A DNA stretch of 64,000 nt from a bacterium (GCA_030429345.1 JAUIFJ010000017.1:1-64000); one strand, 5' to 3'. Counted from the first letter of the stretch, positions 17,931 through 28,021 are shown. Numbers and translations are program-made. The notes: generated by a model not told the origin, from the letters alone.

Positions 17931-20425
17931 GAGGTCCTCCTCTCCTCCACGCGGATCACGAGGATCGTCAGGTCGTCCCCGAAGCCGTCGCGCCCGGCGA
18001 AATCCTGCACGCGGCGCTTGAGCAGGTCGATGACCTCGCCGGCGGAATCGGGCAGGCCGCCCTGCAGCACATGGGCCAGCCGCTCCTCGCCGAACTCCTC
18101 CTCCTCGCCGTTGAGGGTCTCGGTCAGTCCGTCCGTATACAAAAGGAGCAGGTCGCCCGGCTCGAGCACGAATTCGCCGCGCTCGTAGGGCGCTTCGGGG
18201 AACATGCCGAGGATCATGCCCCCGGTCCGCAGCTCGAGCAGCTCGCCCTTGCGCAAGACCAGGGGCGGATTGTGTCCGCAGTTGCAGTAGCACATGAAAT
18301 GCCGGCCCTGCATGTCGGCAGGACTGATCGTGGCATGGAAATGCGTCACGAAGATGTCGTCGCCCGTGTCCTCGCACAAGTGCCGGTTCAGCCGCTCGGC
18401 CAGTTCCGCGGCCTTGATCTTCGTGTCCACCAGCACGCTCCAGGCGGCCTGGATGTCGGCCATCACCATGGCGGCGCTGACGCCCTTGCCGCTGACATCG
18501 CCCAGGGTGAAGGACCAGCCCCCTGCGGGGTGCGGACGCCAGTCGTAGTAGTCGCCGCCGACTTCCCGGTGGCTGATGTTGCTGGCCTCGATCTGAAGGC
18601 CCTCGAGGCTTGCCGGATCGCCGGGCAGCAGATCGCGCTGGATGCGGCGGGCGATCGCCAGCTCCTTTTCCAGCCGCGACTTCTCCGCCAGGTGGATGAT
18701 GCTCTCCTGGATCCGGCGGCTCATCAGGTTGAAGGAGCGCGCCAGGTCGCCCAGTTCGTCCCCGGTCTGCGCCGGAATCTGCGTGCGGAAGTCGCCCTCG
18801 GAGAGGCGCTCGGTGCCGGCATGGAGCTCGTCGACGGAGCGCGTGATCCGTCTGCCGGTCATGAAGGCGACCCAGCTGGCCAGCAGGAAGAAGGGAAGCA
18901 GCAAAAGGAACTGCAGGGCCAGCAGCAGCAGGTAGATCAGGTTCTCCTCGCCCTGGCCGGAGAAGACCGAGGCCAGGATGCGCATCGGCGAGGTGCGGAT
19001 GTGGATCACGAAAACGTCCTGGTCGTCGCCGAGGCTCAGCTCGCCCTGCTCGAGGCGCGCCATGCCCATGCCGAAGAAGCGGTCCACCAGGCTGCCCGCC
19101 GTCTCCCAGGCCGGTGTGTAGGTCAGGGTCGAGTAGGGCACCATGGTGTCCAGCAGCCGGATGTGCGCCGCGCTGTAGCTCAGCAGGTCGTCGCGGCGCA
19201 GGTGTCTCACGAGGATCTCGACGCCCAGCATGCCGCCGACGCTTTCCAGCATTTCCTGGTCGACGGGCAGGTAGCCCAGGCCGAGAATGCTGCCTCGTCT
19301 CACCATCGAGACCGAGTACAGGCGGCCGCCGGCGAGCACGAAGCCGCCGGGGACCTCCTGCGAAAGATCCAGGGGGAGCCGCAGCTTCTCGGTGAACATG
19401 CCGCCCGGCATGCGCCAGCTGGACTGCAGGGGACGCCAGACGCCCAGGCTGTCCTCCTGCCCCTCGAAGAGATAGAGGCCGAAGAAGACCTTGGACAGGC
19501 TCTCCTCGCTTGTGATGCTTCGCACCCGGGAATCGAAGTCGCCCAGCGATCCCTGGCGCAGCTCGGCCAGGCTCTCCATCAGCCAGCGTGTCACCATGAG
19601 CGCCACCGTGCCCCGTTCCTGCAGCTGGATCTTGACCAGGCTGGCCCGGTAGCCGCCCATCAGCACCACGCCCCAGGTCATGCTCAGGATGCTCAGGATG
19701 AGGATCGGCACGAGGCTCGAGAGGCCGAAGGTGCTGAGCAGCTTCCAGCGTATACGGGCGTCGAGGATGAAGCGGCCGGTGAAGACCAGGATGGTCTGGA
19801 ACAGGGCCGGCACGGCCCAGTAGCGCGCCTGCTCGAGCACCAGCGGCAGGCCGGACGTGTCCTGCTCCGGCAGGGCGCCCTCCAGGAAGAGCGAGGCCAG
19901 GATCGGGCTGAAGGTCAGCAGCAGGAGCGGCGCCTGCTGCAGGAAGAGCAGCCATTGCCGCTTCTCGCGGCGCGTCCAGGAGCGCAGGGGGGCGAGAAGC
20001 AACGGCCAGACCAGCAGATGCAGTCCGCCCCAGAAACCAGCCAGGGCCAGCAGGGCGAAGAAGACTCGTCGCAGGTGCCGTGGATTCTCCGCGTGGACGA
20101 TTTCCCGCAGCAGCAGCCCGAGCATGCCTCCCAGCAGCAGGGGCCGCAGAATGCCCAGCACCAGGGGCAGGACCTGATCCAGCGCGGCATGAAACTGCCC
20201 CAGGGCGAGGATCTCGAGCAGGACGGCCAGCGCGGCCCAGCTGTAGAGGCTGCGGCCGGATTCCGGGTCCCGGTAGAAATGGACGAGCACGCCCAGGGCG
20301 GCGAAGGCGCCGGCGATCCCGCAGAGCACGACGGATGCGCTGAACTGGCAGCAGAGCCCGGCGAACAGCAGGGGCGCCAGCAGCAGCGGACCGGTGCGCA
20401 GTCGGGGCCCTAGAGCGGCAGCCAA
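17927..20425 (-). CDS. Membrane HAMP-SpoIIE (PP2C) protein phosphatase
   Basis: This regulator of about 832 residues has several N-terminal membrane helices (to about residue 250), a periplasmic sensor-like stretch (about 250-490), another span, and a HAMP domain near 515-565 (GRRITRSVDELHAG). A linker (ARRIQRDLLPG) leads to a SpoIIE/RsbU-type PP2C domain from about residue 600. The metal-binding Asp residues are seen in EVGGDYYDW, LGDVSGKGV, LYTDGLTE and DGFGDDLTILV. Such enzymes dephosphorylate anti-sigma antagonists or similar partners. The apparent start is TTG 20425, inside the cdsA end. An open frame continues far upstream antisense to other genes but is not coding. Confidence 0.88.
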   Translation of the reverse strand: MAAALGPRLRTGPLLLAPLLFAGLCCQFSASVVLCGIAGAFAALGVLVHFYRDPESGRSLYSWAALAVLLEILALGQFHAALDQVLPLVLGILRPLLLGGMLGLLLREIVHAENPRHLRRVFFALLALAGFWGGLHLLVWPLLLAPLRSWTRREKRQWLLFLQQAPLLLLTFSPILASLFLEGALPEQDTSGLPLVLEQARYWAVPALFQTILVFTGRFILDARIRWKLLSTFGLSSLVPILILSILSMTWGVVLMGGYRASLVKIQLQERGTVALMVTRWLMESLAELRQGSLGDFDSRVRSITSEESLSKVFFGLYLFEGQEDSLGVWRPLQSSWRMPGGMFTEKLRLPLDLSQEVPGGFVLAGGRLYSVSMVRRGSILGLGYLPVDQEMLESVGGMLGVEILVRHLRRDDLLSYSAAHIRLLDTMVPYSTLTYTPAWETAGSLVDRFFGMGMARLEQGELSLGDDQDVFVIHIRTSPMRILASVFSGQGEENLIYLLLLALQFLLLLPFFLLASWVAFMTGRRITRSVDELHAGTERLSEGDFRTQIPAQTGDELGDLARSFNLMSRRIQESIIHLAEKSRLEKELAIARRIQRDLLPGDPASLEGLQIEASNISHREVGGDYYDWRPHPAGGWSFTLGDVSGKGVSAAMVMADIQAAWSVLVDTKIKAAELAERLNRHLCEDTGDDIFVTHFHATISPADMQGRHFMCYCNCGHNPPLVLRKGELLELRTGGMILGMFPEAPYERGEFVLEPGDLLLLYTDGLTETLNGEEEEFGEERLAHVLQGGLPDSAGEVIDLLKRRVQDFAGRDGFGDDLTILVIRVEERRTS

Positions 20426-21231
20426 TGGAATCTCACCAGCAGGTAGAGCACGGGCATGACCAGGATCCAGGAATCGAAGCGATCGAGGATTCCGCCGTGT
20501 CCGGGAATGATGGCGCCGCTGTCCTTGAGCGCCGCGTCGCGCTTGAGGCGGCTTTCGATCAGGTCGCCCATGGGCCCCAGCAGACCGATCACGAAGCCCG
20601 CGCCCAGGCAGGCCTGCAGGCTGAGGGAATCCGTCAGGAAACCGAAGAGCAGGCAGAGCACGATGCTGCCCAGGAAGCCGCTGAGGAAGCCCTCGACGGT
20701 CTTGTTGGGCGAGACCCGTTCCAGCAGTTTGCGCTTGCCGAAGGCCCGGCCGCCGAAATAGGCGAAGGTGTCGGTGGCCCAGGTGGCGGCCAGCACCATC
20801 AATAACCAGGAACGCCAGCCGGGACGCCCTTCGATCAGCATCTGCAGGGCCAGCAGGCTGCTGAAGGGCAGAGCGCTGAAGAGGCCGGTCAGGAAGGCGG
20901 CCCCGATGGCGGCCAGCACCTCCTGCCGCTGACTGAAGATTTCGCGGATCAGCAGAATGGTGAACCAGAGCAGGCTGACCAGGCCCAGCACGAAGAGATA
21001 GTCTTCCTGGATGAAGAAAATGGCCAGGGGCAGGGCGAGCACATAGGCCACGACCCAGGGGCCCGCGAATTCCACCTTTTTCTGCAGGTAGAAGCTGCGC
21101 AGCTCGCTCTGGGACTGCAGGCAGGCGGCGAGCACCAGCAGCAGCAGGGCCCAGCTGCCAAGCAGCAGCGCGCCGATAAGAAGCGGCGCGCCGACAAGAG
21201 CGGTCAGGATTCGCTTGCGCAGGTTGGACAT
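20410..21231 (-). CDS. cdsA: Phosphatidate cytidylyltransferase
   Basis: This 273-residue membrane enzyme makes CDP-diacylglycerol from CTP and phosphatidic acid, the branch point of phospholipid synthesis. It has about eight membrane spans, and the complete CDS signature SRLKRDAALKDSGAIIPGHG followed by GILDRFDS lies near the C-terminus. ATG 21231 (MSNLRKRILTAL) is the start; the frame stays open upstream but without family similarity. The genes often next to cdsA (uppS, dxr) are not adjacent here. Its stop lies within the start region of the PP2C gene. Confidence 0.94.
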   Translation of the reverse strand: MSNLRKRILTALVGAPLLIGALLLGSWALLLLVLAACLQSQSELRSFYLQKKVEFAGPWVVAYVLALPLAIFFIQEDYLFVLGLVSLLWFTILLIREIFSQRQEVLAAIGAAFLTGLFSALPFSSLLALQMLIEGRPGWRSWLLMVLAATWATDTFAYFGGRAFGKRKLLERVSPNKTVEGFLSGFLGSIVLCLLFGFLTDSLSLQACLGAGFVIGLLGPMGDLIESRLKRDAALKDSGAIIPGHGGILDRFDSWILVMPVLYLLVRFHWLPL

Positions 21232-21425
21232 GGTACCTCGAAACAGATCGCGAAAGATAGGGAAGCAGACCTGAATCCGGTCTATCTGATTGCCTGCGCC
21301 GGACTTGCAGAACCCGGCGACGCTTCGACGGCCCGAAGGGGTTTTCTTGCTTCCACGAGGCAATTCTTCTAATTTGCCCGATTCGTCTGAACCCGAGATT
21401 CCGGCAATCACTACCAGATAAAGGG

Positions 21426-21443
21426 CACCGGTCCGAACCGGTG
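21426..21443 (+). promoter_or_regulatory. Perfect hairpin ahead of the foldase gene
   Basis: A 7-bp perfect inverted repeat, CACCGGT and ACCGGTG around a CCGA loop, sits about 18 nt upstream of the likely ATG at 21461 and just before the purine-rich GGGAGA. It lies in the 230-bp divergent gap between cdsA and the foldase. It could be an operator or a 5' mRNA hairpin; nothing in the sequence decides between them. Confidence 0.4.
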
Positions 21444-21460
21444 TGGGAGATGCTGCCCTT

Positions 21461-23287
21461 ATGATGACCAAGATGCGCGAGAACACGGCCGTGATCCTCT
21501 GGATCCTGGTCGCCGCCTTTGTAGCCACCATTGTCTTCAGCTGGGGCATGGGCGGATTCGATTCCTCCGGCGGCGGCACCACCAGCACGGTCGTCGGAAA
21601 GGTCAACGGGCAGGAACTGGACATCCGCCGCTACGAGCAGCTGATCGCCAACCGCGTCAACAACGGCCCCCAGCCGCCGGATGACAACGCCGTGCGCAAC
21701 GCCCGCGGCACGGCCTGGGACGACCTGAAGACCCTGACGCTGGTCGAGCAGCAGATGGCGGAGCTCGACCTGCAGCCCCGCGCCGGCGAGATCACCGACT
21801 GGGTGACCTACCTGCCTCCGGCCCCCGTGCTGGGCGACACCACCCTGCTGAACAACGGGCAGTTCGACACCACCCGCTGGATCGACCGCCTGCTGCAGAA
21901 CGATGTCTACCGCGCCAACATCGAGGCCTACGTCCGCGACTCCTATCCCTACCAGAAGCTCTACCAGCGCATCTACAGCGCCGCCGGCCTCTCGCAGGCG
22001 GAAATGTGGGACAACTTCCTTGTCACACGGCGCAATGCCGAATGCCGCTTCGTGGCCTGGCTGTCCAAGGACTACGAGGTCGATTCGACGAAGCTGACGG
22101 ACACGGCCCTTAAGGCCTGGTACGACGCCAACCGCGAGCAGCTGCATCACGAGGAACTGCGGGATGCCCAGTATGTGAACTTCGTCGCCGTGCCGAGCGC
22201 CGAGGACAGCGCCGACGCCCGCGATCAGCTGGACTACCTGAAGCGCCAGCTGGATGCCGGTGAGACCTTCGAGGACCTGGCGCGCATCTACTCCGCCGAC
22301 GAGAGCAACGCCGACAAGGGCGGCGACCTGGGCTGGTTCGAACGCGGCCGCATGGTCAAGCCCTTTGCCGACGCGGCCTTCGACGCGGAAGTGGGCAGCA
22401 TCGTCGGCCCGGTGGAAACCCGCTTCGGCGTCCACATGATCAAGGTCAACGGCCACGAGGAGCGCGAGAACAGCAAGGGCGAAATGGTCGAACAGGTCAA
22501 GGCCCAGCACATCCTGATCAAGACCGAAGTCAGCACCATGACGCACAGCGACCTGCGCGCCCGCGTGGACGCCTTCGTCGAGGACTGCCGCGCCGGCGGA
22601 AACTTCGCCGATCTGGCCAAGGAATACGGCGTCGAGGTCCGCGAGGCCAATCGTGTGACAAAGACCCGCGGTTCCGTTCCCGGCGTCGGCCGCAGCCAGC
22701 GCGCCGCCGACATGCTCTTCGAGGCCGACCCCGGCGATGTGATCGATCCGGTCTTCAACCGCGCCAGCGGCTGGTTCGTCTACCGTCTCACGGAGATCAG
22801 CCCGGAGGGCGTCGATCCCTTCGACAAGGTCCGCGACCAGGTCGTCGAGAAGCTGGCCGAGGAACTGCGCGTCAAGGCCGCCGTGGAAAACGCCCGGGCC
22901 TGGTATGCCGTCAACGGCAGCGTCAGCGCCCTGGACAGCAGCCTGGTCGAAGAACCGGCCCGCCTGATCGAGCCCGGCAGCCCGCTGAAGATCAACGGCT
23001 ATGTCCGCGACGCCGGTCGCGACCTGGCTTTCACCACCGCCCTCTTCGACCTGGAGGCGGGCCAGATCAGCGATGTGATCCACGGCGAGAAGGGCGCCTT
23101 CGTCATCGAGTGCCTGAGCATCGATTCCGTCGACAGCCTGCAGACGGTCTTCAACGAGGAGCTGGACAAGCTGCGCAGCGAGAACCTGCAGTCGGCCCGC
23201 AACAGCAGCTACGCCAACTGGAAGTCCCACGCCGAGGACAACGCGGTCGTCGACGACCGCCGCCTGCGCTTCAACTTCGACTACTAG
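21461..23287 (+). CDS. PpiD/SurA-like periplasmic foldase
   Basis: This peptidyl-prolyl isomerase/chaperone of about 608 residues is anchored by an N-terminal membrane helix (AVILWILVAAFVATIVFSWG), with SurA-N-like helices (VNGQELDIRRYEQLIANRV) and two parvulin-like segments. The first includes YSADESNADKGGDLGWFERG and RMVKPFADAAF; the second (QHILIKTEVS...) is less complete. It helps fold exported proteins in the periplasm. The start is ATG 21461 or 21464, preceded by GGGAGA; an in-frame GTG at 21443 is less likely. A strong terminator follows, so it is monocistronic. Confidence 0.88.
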   Translation: MMTKMRENTAVILWILVAAFVATIVFSWGMGGFDSSGGGTTSTVVGKVNGQELDIRRYEQLIANRVNNGPQPPDDNAVRNARGTAWDDLKTLTLVEQQMAELDLQPRAGEITDWVTYLPPAPVLGDTTLLNNGQFDTTRWIDRLLQNDVYRANIEAYVRDSYPYQKLYQRIYSAAGLSQAEMWDNFLVTRRNAECRFVAWLSKDYEVDSTKLTDTALKAWYDANREQLHHEELRDAQYVNFVAVPSAEDSADARDQLDYLKRQLDAGETFEDLARIYSADESNADKGGDLGWFERGRMVKPFADAAFDAEVGSIVGPVETRFGVHMIKVNGHEERENSKGEMVEQVKAQHILIKTEVSTMTHSDLRARVDAFVEDCRAGGNFADLAKEYGVEVREANRVTKTRGSVPGVGRSQRAADMLFEADPGDVIDPVFNRASGWFVYRLTEISPEGVDPFDKVRDQVVEKLAEELRVKAAVENARAWYAVNGSVSALDSSLVEEPARLIEPGSPLKINGYVRDAGRDLAFTTALFDLEAGQISDVIHGEKGAFVIECLSIDSVDSLQTVFNEELDKLRSENLQSARNSSYANWKSHAEDNAVVDDRRLRFNFDY

Positions 23288-23309
23288 GCGTACTTCATCC
23301 GCCAGCAAC

Positions 23310-23341
23310 AAGGCCCCTTCCGGCAGGAAGGGGCCTTTTTC
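23310..23341 (+). terminator. Intrinsic terminator after foldase gene
   Basis: A perfect 12-bp stem (AAGGCCCCTTCC at 23310-23321 with its complement at 23326-23337, GGCA loop) is followed by a T-rich tract. It lies 23 nt after the foldase stop and is a textbook rho-independent terminator. It also separates the foldase from the giant repeat protein downstream. Confidence 0.93.
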
Positions 23342-23482
23342 TTTCTGTCTGTTTTGGCATTGCCTTTCCGTACAGGAAAATGCTCTTTCCAGCGACACAG
23401 CCAACTCATTCAGCCCAGCCCGTAGTTCTCCGCTCGAAACCGTTGGTTCCAGGGACGGACTGCGCCTGAAAAGGGGATCTTC

Positions 23483-26400
23483 ATGTTCTTCAAGGGACTT
23501 CTTCCCATCGTCCTGCTCGCGGTCCTGAGCCAGGCGACGACGCAGGACGAGCACGCCGGCCCGTTCACCGAAGTCCAGCTCGAGCAGCTGAAACAGGCCC
23601 GCCCGGAAGTGCTGGCCCGGGCGGAGAGCCCGCAGGACTACCAGGAACTCAAGGAGCAGCTGGCGCTTCAGAGCCAGGGCGGGCGGCCCGGAGCCGGCAT
23701 GATCATTCCTCCTCAGGGTGGTCTGCGGGACGTTCCTGAGAACGATCTCTGCCCGGACGCCATTCCCGTTCTGCTGGGGTCCAGCTATGCCTTCGACACC
23801 TCAGAGGCCACCCGTACCCAGAGTGTGAGCAACTGCGGCACCTTCGGGACCAACGGCTACGCGGCCGAGGTCTGGTATTCCTTTACCGCGCCGGCCAGCG
23901 GGTCGGCCCAGTTCACGGTTCTGGATGCAGACTACGACGTGATGCTGGCATTGTATGAGGCCTGCTTCAGCAACCGGCTGTACTGCGGTTACACAGAAAG
24001 CTTCAGCTACAATGTGATCGAAGGCTTCACCTACACCCTGCTGATCACCGGTTACTTGACCTCTACGGGCAGCGGCGTGCTCGAAGTCTCGATGAACGGC
24101 GTCACGGCCGCCAACGACGATTGCGCGAACGCGATCGAACTGGAGGGGCCGGCCGGGGGGCAAGTCTACAGCACATTGCTGGCCACCCCCGGAGAGGATG
24201 CCGGCTGCGGGGACAATGCCCTCAGTCCGGACCTCTGGTACAGCTGGACGGCTCCTTGTGATACAGACATCCGCCTCGAGATCTGCGATGTACGCAACTA
24301 CGACACGGTGCTGGCCCTCTACCCGGACTGCGGCGGGCAGCCGCTGGCCTGCAACGATGATTTCGACCTGATGAACTGCGGCTACGGTTCGCGCATCGAC
24401 TGGACGGCCCTTGCCGGCGAAAGCTACTGGATCCAGGTTTCCGGCTTCGACGGAACCGCCGGCTCGGGCATGCTGAACTGGTCGACGACGCCCCTGCCGA
24501 ACCAAAGCCCCGGGGAGGCCCTGCCGCTCGAGCTAGATCAGCCGATGCCCTTCTGCACGGCCCTCGCCGGCATCTACAACCTGCAGAACCCCTGCACCGG
24601 GCATGACAGTCCGAACCTGTGGTACTCGTATACGGCCGACTGCGCGGCGGAGCGCGTTTTCTCCCTCTGCGATGGGGCGGATTTCAATACGACCCTTTCC
24701 CTGTGGACACCGGGTCTCGATCCGATCGCCTGCAACGACGACTTCTGCGGCGACCTGTCGCAGATCCCCTATGTGATGCAGGATGGCGAAACCGTGCTGA
24801 TCCAGGTCGCCGGCTATCTCGGAGAATCGGGAAGCGGCACCCTGCGTGTGACAGGCACCTGCCCGCCGCCGGACAACAACACATGCGAGACGGCGGAAAT
24901 GATCGAAGTGGATGGAACCGGATTCCGGAATTTCAATACGAGCTACGCGACGCCGAGCGTCGTTCCCACCTGCGCGGCAGAAGCCACTCCGGATGTGTGG
25001 TACGCCTTCAGCTCCGCCTGCGACGCCGAGGTCCGCTTCACGGCCTGCAGCGGAACGGGCTATGATCTCCTGCTCGCCGCCTACGCCTCCTGCGGCGGAG
25101 CGGAACTGGCCTGCAGCGACCAGGCCTGCCCTCAGCCCTCGGGCTTCTGCGAGGACGCGCCCTGCGCGGAGAGCGCAGAACTGTTCCTGCAGTTGACAGC
25201 CAATGAAACCGTCTGGATCCAGGCGACGGGCAGCCAGCCGGCCGGGGGAGAAGGAATCCTCACCTGGGAGCTCCTGGATCCGCCCGCGAACGACACGCCG
25301 GGAGTCGCCCTGGAAATCGACGATCAGGGGAACTGGGACTTCTGCACGGCCCGCGCAGGAGCCTCCGGGTACAATTCCGTCTGCAGCGATTCCGGCACTC
25401 CGGATCTGTGGTACCGCTATACGGCAAACTGTGATGGACTCAAGGCCTTCCGGATTTGTGATACGGCGGACTTCGATGCCGTGCTCGGCCTCTTCGATTC
25501 GGGGGCGGTGTATCCGCTGACCTGCGACCTGCTGAGCTGCGACCCCGGTCCGCAGATCCTGTGGAATATGAATGCCGGCGAATCGGTGCTGGTCCAGGTG
25601 ACCGGATTCAACGGCGAAAGCGGCAGCGGAATCCTGGAAGTCGCGGCCGCCTGTCCGCCGCCGGCCAACGACCTCTGCGAGAACGCGGAGCTGCTGGACG
25701 GGTCCATCGGCACCGTGGTCTTCGACACGCGCAACGCGACGCACACTCTGGCTCCCCCCTGTGCCGCGGGCAGCGCGCCGGACACCTGGTACCAGTGGGC
25801 GGCCGGGCGATGTGAGACAACGATCACCTTCAGCACCTGCGCCGACCACGACTTCGATACGGTGCTCTCCGCCTGGAATGCCTGCGGGGACAGCCTGCTG
25901 GCCTGCAACGACAATGCCTGCGACGAAGGGTCGGAACTCAGCCTCTCCCTGGCCCCCTACGACACGGTGCGCGTGCAGGTCAGCGGAGTGGCCGACCAGC
26001 GGGGCACCGGCTTCCTGACCTGGTCGGTCGAGGAGATTCCCGATAACGATCAGCCGCAGCATGCCACGGCGCTTGCCGACAGCGGAAGCATCGCCTTCTG
26101 CACGGCCTACGCGAGCTCCTCCGGCCTGGAGAGCTGCCGCCCGGCAAGCCAGGACGTCTGGTTCATGTACCAGGCGCCCTGCTCGGGCACGGCCACCTTC
26201 TCCACCTGCGACGACGCCAATTACGACACGGTGATCGCCGTCTGGAGCGAGGACCTGCAGGAGCTGTTGAGCTGCAACGATGACGCCTGTCCCGACTGGC
26301 GATCGCGGACAAGCCTCTTCCTTAGGGACGGGGAGACCGTACTCGTGCAGGCGGGCGGCTTCGACATGAACCGGTCTGGATCGGCAGTGCTGGACTACGG

Positions 26401-28021
26401 CATCGAATGCCTGCCGCCGCCGGAGAACGACTTCTGCGGCGAAGCCCTGCCGCTCAGCGGGGCAAGCGGCAGCATCGCCTTCACGAACTACAGCGCGACG
26501 GCGGAACAGCAGCCGTCCTGCTCGATCTACCCCACCAATGAGGTCTGGTATACATGGACCGCCGACTGCCCTTCGCGTGTGGTCTTCGAGACCTGCTCGA
26601 GCGGAAGCTTCGACACAATCCTTGCCGCCTATGAGGAGTGCGGGAGCGCCCCTCTGGCCTGCAACGACGATGCCCCCGATTGCAGCATCCTGGGGTCCCG
26701 TATCACGCTGGATGTGGCCGGTGGAGAGACCGTGCTGCTGCAGGTGGGCGGCTGGAACAGCTCCTTCGGCTCAGGCACCCTGTCCTGGGCAGTGCAAGCG
26801 CCGGGCGAGACTCCGCAGGAGGCGCTGCCGATCACGGGAGGCGGAGCCTGGCCCTACTGCACCGACTCGGCCCAGCCTGATGTCCTGATGCCCTGCGTGC
26901 CCGGAAGCCCGAAGGACCTCTGGTTCCTGTATACGGCGGAGTGCGACGGCCTGCAGACCTTCAGCACCTGCGGCAGCGCCGGCTACGACACGGCCCTGGC
27001 GCTCTGGTCCCTGGCCGAAGAGCCGCTCGACTGCAACGACGACTACTGCGGCACCCAGTCCTCGCTTTCCCGCACCATGCTTGCGGGACAGAGCGTGTTC
27101 GTGCAGGTCGGCGGCTACGGCTCCGCCAGCGGCGAAGGGGTCCTGCAGGTGCAGACCCCCTGCAGCGCCCCCTACAACGATGCTTGTGATACGGCACTGC
27201 CCGTCAGCGGAGCGGTTCCCCTGGAGATCCCCCTGTCGACCCTCAACGCCGGCAACTCCACTCCGCCGGAAGACGGCGGCTGCGGCATCGGGCAGGATGT
27301 ATGGTATACGGGGGTTCCCTCCGTGAGCGGCATCCTGGAACTGGGCGTCGGCTCCAGCGAGTTCACGATCGCCCTTTCCGTATACGAAGGCGCCTGCCCG
27401 GACAGCCTGGCCCTGCTGGCCTGCGGTGTCAGCGAAGCGCAGGGGCCGCTGGCGCTGCCCGTCTGCGCCGGCCAGGTCTATACCTTCCGCATCGGGAGCC
27501 TGGACGGCACGAGCGGCGGGGGCTCCCTGTTCCTGGATCTGCTGGGCAACGAAGGAATCACGCCGAAAGCTCCGCAGAACCTTCAGATCCAGTTGACGGA
27601 GGACATGTTCGGCAGGCCCTTCGCCAGCCTGCAATGGGATCCGGTCAATGAATCCATCGAGGGCTGCGCCATCGAGGATGTCCACTATCGGCTGGAGATC
27701 CTGGACGAGAACGGCAGCACGTTCCTGCAGGCGGAGATGGATTCCACCAGCGTGAATTTCATCGGCATGGGTTCGGAACGGGAAGTGCGCCTCTTCCAGG
27801 TCGAAGCCTTCCTGCCGGAAGCGCCTCTCGCGCTTGCCCGCGTGGAGACCCTCGGGAACAAGCCGGCAGCGTCCGCGGACAGGCCGGGATTCAGGATGGG
27901 CGCTCTCCCCGTGATCCGCGAGGTCAGCGGTTCGCTACCCCTGGCGCCAACCGATAGGCAGAAGACGAACATCAACCCACTCCCGGAACAGCCAAAGAAA
28001 ACCGTCGGCAATTCCAGGTAA
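23483..28021 (+). CDS. Giant secreted ten-repeat surface protein
   Basis: This 1512-residue exported protein has a signal peptide (MFFKGLLPIVLLAVLSQATT). I count ten tandem modules of about 120-130 residues between about residues 85 and 1350. Each has the pattern 'PDLWYSWTA...C', then '(F/Y)DTVLALY', 'LACNDD' and 'VQV(G/S)G(F/Y)...GSGxL'. This resembles the pre-peptidase C-terminal (PPC)-like beta-jellyroll fold. Modules alternate between two subtypes, so the real unit is about 250 residues. A fibronectin-like segment (about 1360-1460) and a basic tail end the protein. It is Cys-rich, so disulfides are likely. No sorting motif is visible. GGGG-rich bases precede ATG 23483. Adhesive or surface function is inferred. 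Confidence 0.85.
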   Translation: MFFKGLLPIVLLAVLSQATTQDEHAGPFTEVQLEQLKQARPEVLARAESPQDYQELKEQLALQSQGGRPGAGMIIPPQGGLRDVPENDLCPDAIPVLLGSSYAFDTSEATRTQSVSNCGTFGTNGYAAEVWYSFTAPASGSAQFTVLDADYDVMLALYEACFSNRLYCGYTESFSYNVIEGFTYTLLITGYLTSTGSGVLEVSMNGVTAANDDCANAIELEGPAGGQVYSTLLATPGEDAGCGDNALSPDLWYSWTAPCDTDIRLEICDVRNYDTVLALYPDCGGQPLACNDDFDLMNCGYGSRIDWTALAGESYWIQVSGFDGTAGSGMLNWSTTPLPNQSPGEALPLELDQPMPFCTALAGIYNLQNPCTGHDSPNLWYSYTADCAAERVFSLCDGADFNTTLSLWTPGLDPIACNDDFCGDLSQIPYVMQDGETVLIQVAGYLGESGSGTLRVTGTCPPPDNNTCETAEMIEVDGTGFRNFNTSYATPSVVPTCAAEATPDVWYAFSSACDAEVRFTACSGTGYDLLLAAYASCGGAELACSDQACPQPSGFCEDAPCAESAELFLQLTANETVWIQATGSQPAGGEGILTWELLDPPANDTPGVALEIDDQGNWDFCTARAGASGYNSVCSDSGTPDLWYRYTANCDGLKAFRICDTADFDAVLGLFDSGAVYPLTCDLLSCDPGPQILWNMNAGESVLVQVTGFNGESGSGILEVAAACPPPANDLCENAELLDGSIGTVVFDTRNATHTLAPPCAAGSAPDTWYQWAAGRCETTITFSTCADHDFDTVLSAWNACGDSLLACNDNACDEGSELSLSLAPYDTVRVQVSGVADQRGTGFLTWSVEEIPDNDQPQHATALADSGSIAFCTAYASSSGLESCRPASQDVWFMYQAPCSGTATFSTCDDANYDTVIAVWSEDLQELLSCNDDACPDWRSRTSLFLRDGETVLVQAGGFDMNRSGSAVLDYGIECLPPPENDFCGEALPLSGASGSIAFTNYSATAEQQPSCSIYPTNEVWYTWTADCPSRVVFETCSSGSFDTILAAYEECGSAPLACNDDAPDCSILGSRITLDVAGGETVLLQVGGWNSSFGSGTLSWAVQAPGETPQEALPITGGGAWPYCTDSAQPDVLMPCVPGSPKDLWFLYTAECDGLQTFSTCGSAGYDTALALWSLAEEPLDCNDDYCGTQSSLSRTMLAGQSVFVQVGGYGSASGEGVLQVQTPCSAPYNDACDTALPVSGAVPLEIPLSTLNAGNSTPPEDGGCGIGQDVWYTGVPSVSGILELGVGSSEFTIALSVYEGACPDSLALLACGVSEAQGPLALPVCAGQVYTFRIGSLDGTSGGGSLFLDLLGNEGITPKAPQNLQIQLTEDMFGRPFASLQWDPVNESIEGCAIEDVHYRLEILDENGSTFLQAEMDSTSVNFIGMGSEREVRLFQVEAFLPEAPLALARVETLGNKPAASADRPGFRMGALPVIREVSGSLPLAPTDRQKTNINPLPEQPKKTVGNSR

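Noticed and set aside
20426-23554. A very long open frame on the minus strand extending the PP2C gene to 1875 codons
   Set aside because: The upstream part is antisense to the foldase gene and in another frame of cdsA. Only the part from about 20425 on resembles a real protein; the rest is a by-product of GC-rich codon use.
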